From NCBI RefSeq assembly GCF_030445035.2, contig NC_080677.1:113515263-113579262 (forward strand): a DNA stretch of 64,000 nucleotides, read 5' to 3'. The notes beneath the pieces are model-generated. The model was not told where the DNA came from and did not search any database. It was given only the letters and a program-made list of their open reading frames with translations. Below are positions 56,894-64,000 of the stretch, piece after piece; positions within the stretch are counted from its first letter, which is position 1, and every line of letters begins with the position of its first letter. The stretch is from Dasypus novemcinctus. Its lineage: Eukaryota; Chordata; Mammalia; Cingulata; Dasypodidae. The position numbers were made by a program, and so were the translations under genes.

Positions 56894-56898
56894 CTCAC

Positions 56899-57346
56899 TT
56901 ATATGATATAATTAGAATATGCAAATTCATGAAGTCAAACTAGAATACAGGTTGGTAGGGGCTGAAAGAAGCTCAGGTTTTCCAGAACCCATCAGTCTGT
57001 GGGTGGAAATGAGTCAAATGAACAATAGCAAACCAAAAGCTGGTCCTTGCCCTCATCAGTTCAACTCAGCTGTGTGAAAAAAAATGTCTTCCCATTCATG
57101 AATTTTAGGCAGTCCTAAGAGAGGAGCCTTCCTTTTGGGCTGGTAAAGATGATCATCCAACTACCTCACAGAATCTGCCAGAGATCTCTTGGTGACTTCT
57201 GTTGGCACCTGTCAGGCATCCAAAACTTACCTTGGGTATCCTTGTCTCTAGTCAGGATCACTTCCAACACCCTGGAATCTTCAAGTTGCCCCAGGTGATG
57301 AGCAGTTAATAAAACATGAAACTTTCTGCCCCCATGAAGCTTCCTA
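56899..57346. other. End of the L1, then no recognised feature
   Basis: About 56899-56990 continues the L1 of 54640-55752 (sense 3' UTR). The rest is not recognised. Confidence 0.4.
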
Positions 57347-57780
57347 CTAGTGAAGAGAGTCAGAAAATAAACTGACCATAAATACGCGATCCAGTGTCAG
57401 GTATAATATAGTACAGGAATAACGAGTAAAAGGATGAGACTGGTGTGTGCATGTGTGTGCAGCACACACATGCATGTATACAGATACCATTTTAAAGGAT
57501 ATGGTCAAAGCCATCTCATGGGAGCCAGTCAAGGATAGCCCTGCATTAAATGAAGCATTTTGCTATTTGGGGGAACAATATACCAGGTAAATCACATCAA
57601 GTACAAAGGCCCTGGGGCAAGTTTGTGGAATGATATTGAATAGAGTTAACTAGGGCAGATGGTGAGGCAGAGAGAAACCTGAGATGAGCCCTGAGAGGAA
57701 ACTGAGGGCCACATCATATAGGGCTGAAAGAAAGTAGGAAAGGAAATCTCTTTCATGTTCAAAATTATTTAAGTCCAAGA
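57347..57780 (+). repeat. Ancient mammalian repeat fragment
   Basis: 'aaaataaactgaccataaat', 'gtacaaaggccctggggcaa', 'gaaacctgagatgagccctg' and 'ggccacatcatatagggctg' follow in the order of a widespread ancient repeat. A (gt)n-like stretch with gtgtgtgcagcacacac is inside. Confidence 0.4.
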
Positions 57781-58049
57781 CAGGGTGGCCTGTGCTTCTC
57801 AAGTTTTAGGAAAAATAAATAATGTCAAATGCCTGTACTGGAAGACAAACTCAAGCGGAAAACAGCATTCTCTGCTGTTTTCAGAAGATTGTTTCCCAGG
57901 CAAGCCATCTTGCCGGGCCCCTTCTCTCTTTATGAGGAGTTTGCAAACAAATACACTTCTGGTTCACTATCTACCCACATATTAATCATACATATGTAGA
58001 CATGTCTCCTACTAAATTGCCTTTAGACCGGAAACCCTGTTACATTTAT

Positions 58050-59110
58050 AATGAGAGAAAACAGGGAATACAGAGGACTGATTAAGTAACTTACGGGAAA
58101 GCCATTTAATAAAATGCAACATAATACACCCTTTAAAACCGTGTTCTCCTATAGCATGCAAGGATACAAGAAATGGTCTGGAATAAGAAAAAAACAGTTT
58201 ATGACACAGTATGTGAAAAATCATCCCAGCTCTGTAAAACCAGATAAACAAATACTTAAACTACAATATCAATCTCTATATAGTAACATAAAAAAAGAAA
58301 AGGTTAAAATCCCTTTTAAAAACATAGGTCCCAAAATATTAAAAATAATAATCTCTAAATATGGGAATGAAGATGATTATTTTCTTACATAAACTTTCCT
58401 ACGATTTCTACAAGTTTTCTTTCTTATTTTCAAAGAACATGTATTATTTTGATAATTAAAAAAAAAAGAAAGTTGTAAACACGTTATAAATGATTACTAA
58501 AACATCACAAACATTGGGGCAAGGGTTTATTATTCTACAAACAGTGCTCGGAAAATTTTCCATTTGGGGACAAAATCAATTTTGATCAACATTTTATATA
58601 ATAAAATAAATTTCCCTTAACCACATAATCCCGCTTCTGGGAATATAGCCTAAGGAAGTTAGCCAAAATGCATTCAGTCTTAACTCAAAATGATGTTACT
58701 TGAAATGCTATTTTATCTATAAAAGCAATTAACTGGAAACAACCTAAATCTCTAAGAATAGGGGAATGGTAGACTAAGTTATATCCATAAAGCAGAATTT
58801 TTTTTACAACCATTAAAAATGATGTTTTGTATAAAAACAATTTTTTAAAAGAGGATTTTCACAAATATATGAAAGAGAAAAGACAAAAAACACAATTGTA
58901 TGGAAAAGTTTGTTTTGTTGGGTTAAATTTTAAAATCATAGCATAAAACTATATATTCAGGGTATAAGTAACATGTATGACCAGAAAAAAGGCTGGGGGA
59001 ATATAGCACACTGGCAATGGGGTCCTGAGAAGTGGTAAATTAGGTAATTTATATTTCTTCATAACTGCATATATTTTCCAGACTTTCCACAATGAGTATA
59101 TATTATTTTT
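58050..59110 (+). repeat. Old L1 3' end (sense)
   Basis: 'taatcccgcttctgggaata', 'caattaactggaaacaacct', 'ataggggaatggtagactaa' and 'catgtatgaccagaaaaaag' are late ORF2 and 3' UTR phrases of an old L1. A-rich and without frames. Confidence 0.55.
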
Positions 59111-59114
59111 ATTG

Positions 59115-59195
59115 TTATTTTGAAGATACATAAATCACAAAAAATGTTACATTAAAAAACATAAGAGGTTCCCATATACCCCACACCCCAAGTAT
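59115..59195 (-). repeat. Short L1 3' end (antisense)
   Basis: 'agatacataaatcacaaaaa' and 'acataagaggttcccatata' match the reversed 3' end of the L1 at 52960-53010. Confidence 0.6.
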
Positions 59196-59330
59196 ATATA
59201 ATTTTTATAAAGAAAAGGTTTTTGTTTTAAAAGGAAGAAATTTTAAAATTTAAAGATGTACTCATAAGCCCAATTGATCAAAGCAAAAAACCTAGACAAA
59301 TATATGGAATATTATAAATATATATTGTGA

Positions 59331-60147
59331 CAGAGTTGGACTCAGTTGTGGTTTCCCTACACATGGCTCTTCTGACCCTTCTATTTGAACCTATAATTAG
59401 TACTAGAGTTAATAGGTGTATGTCCAAGAGACTTAAATATTTGGGTTGTCCTTGTACCAGGTGGGCCCTGAATCTCAACAGAGTTGTAACACCTACTCTC
59501 CAAATCATCGGACTCACCCAGGACGACTAACAAGGAGATGATAATGGACAACAACCATACCAAGGAACTGAGAGAGTCTGCAACTATAAGCATGAGAGTC
59601 TCATCCATCTGCCCTATGAGATCAAAGCCCCTTCTCAATTAGAGGTGGAGTGGGCATCACCATCCCAGAATGCTCAAGATTTGGGAATAAACTATGGACT
59701 AAAGTAGACTTATTGGTATTCCACTACAGACTTATTGTAATTCTAGCAATGTAAGAACTATCACTGATGTAGAAGCACTGGCCACTGGAGGTTCTGAGGG
59801 CAGGGAGAGGGAAAAACAGGTATAATATGGGGACATTTTGGGACTTGGGAATTGTCCTGAATGACATTGCAATGACAGATACAGGCAATTATATAGCTTG
59901 CCATAACCTACAAAATTGTGCCAGACAGAGTGTAAATGACAGTGTAAATTATAATCCACGCTTAATGGCAATGTTCCAAAATGTGTTCATCAATTGCAAC
60001 GGATGTACCACATAGATGAAGGGTGTCGTTAATGTGGGAAAATGTGGGAGGTGTAGGGAGCAGGGCATATGAGAATTCCCTCTATTTTTCATGTAACATT
60101 TATGTAATTGAAGTATCTATTTAAAAATATATATTAAAAAAAAAAAA
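59331..60147 (+). mobile_element. L1 3' UTR copy (sense) with A-tail
   Basis: Same order of phrases as the minus strand of 15051-15900: gagttggactcagt, gggacttgggaattgtcctg, accacatagatgaagg and an A-run at 60136-60147. About 0.8 kb, truncated at the 5' side. It ends about 385 bp upstream of the AKR1B start codon. Confidence 0.75.
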
Positions 60148-60375
60148 GTCCTGCCCAGGTAGTTAACAGGCAACTGACCTTGGGGCTGGGGAAGAGTACA
60201 AGGGCAAAGTGATTAGATAGATACTAACTGAATTAGGTGCACAGCTTTATTTTCCATTCCTTAAACTAGCAAAGGAAAACAAAAATTGATACAACCCCAA
60301 AGTACCACTCTCTTGAAGCAATTTCTGCATTTGGACCATGGAGAACTTTGTGTGAGATTGCATGTTTAAATTTCA

Positions 60376-60388
60376 TGACTATTAGTCA
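60376..60388. promoter_or_regulatory. Palindrome upstream of AKR1B exon 1
   Basis: tgactattagtca is a perfect 6+6 palindrome around one base, about 145 bp before the ATG. The half-site tgact resembles AP-1/Maf sites, but the spacing is not canonical. Function is not shown. Confidence 0.25.
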
Positions 60389-60531
60389 CGAGTCTGGGAT
60401 GGGCTTCCTGGTCAGGACAGGGCAGGAAACCACGGCTTGCCCCAGCTCCTCCCTCTGATGTCAGGATCAGGCTTTGATAGCCAGAGCACAAGCCACCTCT
60501 CTGCTCACTCAGAACTGTTTCTGCACCAACC

Positions 60532-60597
60532 ATGGCCACCTTCGTGGAACTCAGAAACAAAGCCAAGATGCCGATTGTGGGACTTGGCACCTGGAAG
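60532..60597 (+). CDS. Aldo-keto reductase AKR1B-like, coding exon 1
   Basis: Twenty-two codons, from an ATG in the good context ccaaccatgg to a gtaagt donor at 60598. The product starts MATFVELRNKAKMPIVGLGT and is followed by W-K, the first beta strand of the aldo-keto reductase barrel. AKR1B enzymes are cytosolic NADPH-dependent reductases of aldehydes and retinal or steroids. From memory it is closest to AKR1B10 and rodent AKR1B7/8. There is no TATA box I trust upstream; an L1 3' end lies at 59331-60147. The exon length equals that of human AKR1B10. The gene continues at 62742. Orthology cannot be fixed from three exons, so no symbol is given. Confidence 0.92.
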
Positions 60598-60995
60598 GTA
60601 AGTATGCCAGTATTTGGACATTTGCTTCTTTCACGGGACTTCTGGTCATTTTCTCTTCTCTGTGTTCAGCTGGGAAAGCCCTAGTGCCCTGAGGGTTTGA
60701 GGTAAGTTAGAGCTCAGCCCTGGGGTCAGAAAGAGAGTACTGCAACCAGGTGGAATTTGCTCTCTCTTCTCAGGGCTCAAAACTCAGACTTTTTTTCCAG
60801 TGATGGTGAGAGCTCACTAGCAAGTATCAAGTTTCAAGCAGCTGTTTTCCAGGGAGGTTTCTCTAAATATTCTTTGGCTCTAGGACACTTAAAGGGGGTT
60901 AACATTTTACAGTCTTGAGTTTGCTGCTGAATGAGTAGTTGAGAGGAGGGGAAGGAAGAGAGAGCTCAGAAAGTCCTGCCACCACTGGCTACTGA

Positions 60996-61150
60996 CAGTG
61001 TGGTCCCTGGAGCAGCAGCTTCACTATCACCTGAGATGCTGGTTAGAAATGCAGAAACTCAGACCCAATGCCAGGTCTACTGAATTAGAATTGGCACTTT
61101 AAAAAGATCCTCCAGGTTTTCCCATGCACACTGAAGTTCTAGAAATCCTG
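60996..61150 (-). mobile_element. MER5A relic in intron 1
   Basis: 'gtgtggtccctggagcagca', 'ttagaaatgcagaaactcag' and 'ggtctactgaattagaattg' follow the MER5A-type consensus order; strand uncertain. Confidence 0.6.
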
Positions 61151-62167
61151 CCACCAGGAGAATGGTTCCAGCCTGAGGAAATAGCCTGAAATGGTTGCCA
61201 AGAGCTCTTTGCTGCCCTACCTGTGCTAATGTCAGCTGGCACTTCCTCTGTCTCAGTGCTCAGTGACGGCAGATTCAAGAGCCTCTTTTGGAATGGTTGA
61301 AAATGCTTTTCCATCATCTTCTGACTCTACCTTCTTTTCCACTTCAGTCAGTGATAGATAGAACTAGTTATTAGGAGGAATTTTCTCATTTGTTTTCCTC
61401 TTTTGTCCTTTGTGGCTTATCTATGTTGATTCTGTCTCTTCTCTGGATCTCTATATCTTTGCTCCCCATCTTTTTCCAATCTGCAACCCTAGAGTAGAGG
61501 GTAAAATCCCTCTTTATCCCAACATTGGATCATTCTCAGAATGCAATGTTGGTCAGTGTGGATGAGCAACTGATTTCAGTTTCATTCAGTCATAGCTTCT
61601 CTTACTTGCACAGGCTGTTCTGGCCCAAATCAGAGCTTTCATCTTGATACAAATGTGACAGAGAATTGCTTCCAGATCTCCAGTGAATCTGGTCATCTCA
61701 TATAAATATACCAGAAAGTTATTTTTGGAATTTCGGAATTGGATGTGAGGCCTATGAAGTGAACTATGTTCAAGGTCTGGAGATGATTTAATCTTCAAAA
61801 ATTATGTATAATCAGTGGAGGTGAACAAGGGTATAGCAGTTGGGGGTGGATCCAAGAGTGCTTCTGAGTTGCCAACAACTGTATGTATCTTCTCTTGGGC
61901 GCTGGTACAGCTAGAATTCTTTGGTTTGTATATTTTTCAGATGTGTGTTATTTCACAATAAAAGAGGTTAAAAAAGAGATTTTGTGAAAGATCAATTCTA
62001 TGGTTTTTAAAAATTTAATTGCTTGGTGTGACCAGGGTAGATCAAAATGCAGAATTTCTGATGCTGTTCCCCCCCCCCCTTTTTTTTTAATTGAGGGAGA
62101 AACATAAACTCCATTCTTAAGAGATTTTTTCACCCTTTTCTGAAACCATCATTACATAAAAGCCCAC

Positions 62168-62345
62168 AACTGCTGAGGACTACTGTGTGCAGTGCTGTGC
62201 TAAAAACTTGACATTAACTGTGGCCTTTAACACTACAACCTCATGAGGCAGGGGCTATTATTCCCATATTGTGGTTAATGTTTAGAGATAGTAAATAATA
62301 TGTCCAAGGCCACCTCCCTGGTATTTGGTGGAGCCTGGATTTATG
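62168..62345 (+). repeat. MIR in intron 1
   Basis: 'actgtgtgcagtgctgtgct', 'caacctcatgaggcaggggc' and 'gtccaaggccacctccctgg' follow MIR consensus blocks. Confidence 0.65.
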
Positions 62346-62741
62346 CTGTACTGACCATTTTCCAGACCCTTATTGCCCTGTGGCGGATACTCTACTGAAA
62401 ACTGCTCTGATTTTTCTCAGTCACTTATCAGCCTGATCTTTAGAAAGGGTTGCAGTAGGAACCATCTGTCCCTCTCATACACCTGGAGAGATTTTGGGGC
62501 TGGAGGGTTAACTTGTATTAGAAGGGAATTGGCTCTTAGTTTGGATAGGATATGGGGCTATCTCACAAAGGTAATTTTACTTTCTTCCTTCTCTTTTGAA
62601 ATGTTCTCTAAGGTTTTAATATGTTTTCCTTCCAAATGTTCCCAGGAAAATGGGATCCCAGTAAGGTCTTGGTTGGACCAAGTAGTAGACCCATAGATAG
62701 TGGTCTGGAGATAAAAGAATATGATGGTCTTTTCCTTGCAG

Positions 62742-62909
62742 TCTCCCCCAGGCAAAGTCAAAGAGGCTGTGAAGGTAGCTATTGACGTAGGATATCGCCA
62801 TATTGACTGTGCCTATGTCTACGCTAATGAGCATGAGGTTGGGGAAGCCATCCAAGAGAAGATCCAAGAGAAGGTTGTTAAGCGGGAAGACCTCTTCATT
62901 GTTAGCAAG
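62742..62909 (+). CDS. Aldo-keto reductase AKR1B-like, coding exon 2
   Basis: Fifty-six codons (residues 23-78) between an ag acceptor (62740-62741) and a gtaagt donor at 62910, in phase 0 at both ends. It holds the AKR signature [20 protein letters not shown], with catalytic D44 and Y49, and ends with K78 in FIVSK. These three and H111 in exon 3 form the AKR tetrad. Few differences from human AKR1B10 are apparent from memory (about 4 of 56). The open frame without stops and the exact family length argue for a working exon. Confidence 0.95.
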
Positions 62910-63855
62910 GTAAGTGCAACTCATTTGGTGGGAGCCTCAACTTTAAGGCAGGCTGAGGTATGTGGATTTGGTCAGAACCAAGAATTCTGCCAGCTTTTCC
63001 TACTAATATTAAACACAAGTTATTTCCCCCAGCCTCTTCCTCTGGGCCTTTATAGCATATCTGGAGACTAACATAAACACCCTCCACACCAGCATTGGTA
63101 TGCGAATATGCTGCTGCTGATCCTCCCTTCTTTGAATTGATTTTCCCCTGGTGGGGATGACTCCACTGAACATGGCATTATCCATGGCGTCCCTGCTCCC
63201 CATCAGTGGGTGTCATCTGCTCTCTGGCTGTCAAAGGCTACGTGCACAATCAAATGCCTACGGCCCTGATATTTTCAACCGGAGGCTATTTTGGAAAACT
63301 GTGGGAGCTTTTTTTTTATTGTCACATGTGAAATGCACATTATTTCAGTAGAGTAAAAGGTAACTCTGGTTAAAGTCATTATGGAGCCTGATAGGCTGAT
63401 AGAGCCTGAGAAAGAGGATTATCTGTACCCAAAGACCAAAAAGTAATTTAAATTTAAAAGTTAGACCCAATTCTCACCTTCCAAGAACCTATATCCAAGG
63501 AGGGTAAAACAATGAGTACACAAATATTTATTTATTTAATCAATGGCCAATATGCTAAATGATATGAGACAGATAAACTGCTAGGAGAGCTAAGAAAATA
63601 AAATGCCCTCAACACTTAAGAAATGTCAATGACTTGCTGAGACCTGAGTACTTGCATACCTGGATCATGTGTCTTTATCATTTTTATGTATAGCCTGTCC
63701 CCATGTTAGACCAGATTGTAAATAAAGTCTCAGGGAGAATGTGCACTTTTTCCCCTAACACCTCATCTGTCCCCAGGTTAGACCAGGTTGTAAATCAAGT
63801 AGCAGGGAGAATGCATACTTTCTTTCCTAACACCTCATCATTGCCCTCCTGGCAG
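62910..63855 (+). other. AKR1B intron 2
   Basis: A 946-bp intron from gtaagt to ...ctggcag. Its 3' end holds a 72-bp tandem duplication (63695-63838) covering the branch-point region. The rest is AT-rich and unrecognised. Confidence 0.85.
63695..63838 (+). repeat. 72-bp tandem duplication before exon 3 acceptor
   Basis: Units 63695-63766 and 63767-63838 both start ctgtcccca and end cctaacacctcat, with about 10 differences. Each carries a ctaac branch-point-like site (63755-63759 and 63827-63831); the second lies about 25 bases before the acceptor AG. The second unit also places a ccccag|gtt site at about 63771-63776. Confidence 0.85.
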
Positions 63856-63972
63856 TTATGGGCCACTTTCTTTGAGGGAGCCCTTGTGAAGGAAGCCTGC
63901 AAGAAGACCCTCAAGGATCTGAAACTGGACTACCTGGACATCTATCTTATTCACTTTCCACAGGGATTGCAG
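63856..63972 (+). CDS. Aldo-keto reductase AKR1B-like, coding exon 3
   Basis: Thirty-nine codons (residues 79-117) between ggcag and gtttgt (63973). It reads [20 protein letters not shown], then [20 protein letters not shown]111 of the catalytic tetrad is present. Residue 112, normally tryptophan in AKR1B enzymes (HWP), is phenylalanine (HFP). In aldose reductase the matching Trp111 lines the substrate pocket, so substrate choice may differ. The exon is more diverged from AKR1B10 than exons 1-2 and closer to rodent AKR1B7/8 in LWATFFE and LKLDYLD. The gene runs past the window end, so later exons are not seen. Confidence 0.93.
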
Positions 63973-64000
63973 GTTTGTGATACTCCCTGTCCCAGTGTCT

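Larger units (their letters stand above)
60598..62741 (+). other. AKR1B intron 1
   Basis: A 2.1-kb intron from gtaagt to ...ccttgcag. It contains a MER5A relic (60996-61150), a MIR (62168-62345) and a C-run followed by a T-run at 62071-62089. No other exon was seen. Confidence 0.85.

Noticed and set aside
56894-56898. End of the AKR1B-neighbouring gene or polyadenylation site at 56825
   Set aside because: The aataaa belongs to the family Y LTR, which is bounded by target duplications.
62071-62089. C-run followed by T-run in intron 1 as a triplex or branch-point signal
   Set aside because: A plain homopolymer tract more than 600 bp from the acceptor; assembly or sequencing length error is likely.

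Overview
The window is mammalian nuclear DNA, most likely from an armadillo or a close xenarthran (Dasypus-like). The main evidence is about a dozen copies of a tRNA-derived SINE with the armadillo DAS-SINE head, which starts gggaagcagatgtggctcaa, carries pol III A and B boxes and has a C-rich/A-rich tail. L1 elements of one lineage with a very long 3' UTR, MIR and MER5A relics and several endogenous retrovirus (ERV) lineages are also present. No bacterial-type genes or operons were seen. No identification by database search was possible.

The only host gene with intact coding sequence lies at the right edge. Three plus-strand coding exons of an aldo-keto reductase of the AKR1B family (AKR1B10/AKR1B7/AKR1B8-like) sit at 60532-60597, 62742-62909 and 63856-63972. 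All visible splice sites are GT-AG, the frame is open, and the catalytic residues D44, Y49, K78 and H111 are present. The gene continues beyond 64000. The only other host-gene sequence recognised is a minus-strand processed pseudogene of ribosomal protein RPL37A at about 7495-7801.

Most of 1-60 kb is transposable-element strata. On the minus strand an old retrovirus (called ERV-A here; LTR 29931-30504, primer-binding site resembling tRNA-Leu, pol 25.5-29.9 kb, env-like 8.3-9.5 kb) appears to be split by an old L1 (9508-25460). That L1 is split in turn by a 9.6-kb L1 that is complete from 5' end to tail (15051-24647; target duplication 15040-15050/24648-24658), and it also holds a stack of DAS-SINEs. 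The 9.6-kb L1 has degenerate tandem units in its 5' UTR, overlapping ORF1/ORF2, a roughly 2.9-kb 3' UTR with a G-rich tract, and several frame breaks that make it inactive.

From 38.8 to 48.0 kb lies a betaretrovirus-like provirus (called ERV-B; primer-binding site resembling tRNA-Lys). Its 5' part (truncated LTR, gag, protease/dUTPase, RT, RNase H, start of integrase) is on the minus strand, while its 3' part (rest of integrase, env, polypurine tract, 3' LTR) is on the plus strand. An internal inversion with loss of sequence is the likeliest explanation. All its genes are broken. It also carries a solo LTR, two DAS-SINEs and a bare A-tract with its own target duplication.

Right of this are older L1 pieces and a nest in which a solo LTR (55763-56248) sits in another LTR (55757-56893), which sits in an L1 (54640 onward) that also contains a DAS-SINE. 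Three copies of one LTR family (37663-38169, 39606-40258 antisense, 55763-56248) and two copies of an unclassified roughly 465-bp element with 6-bp target duplications (4529-4989, 49740-50205) are dispersed in the window. The likely history is layered retrotransposition next to an AKR1B gene.
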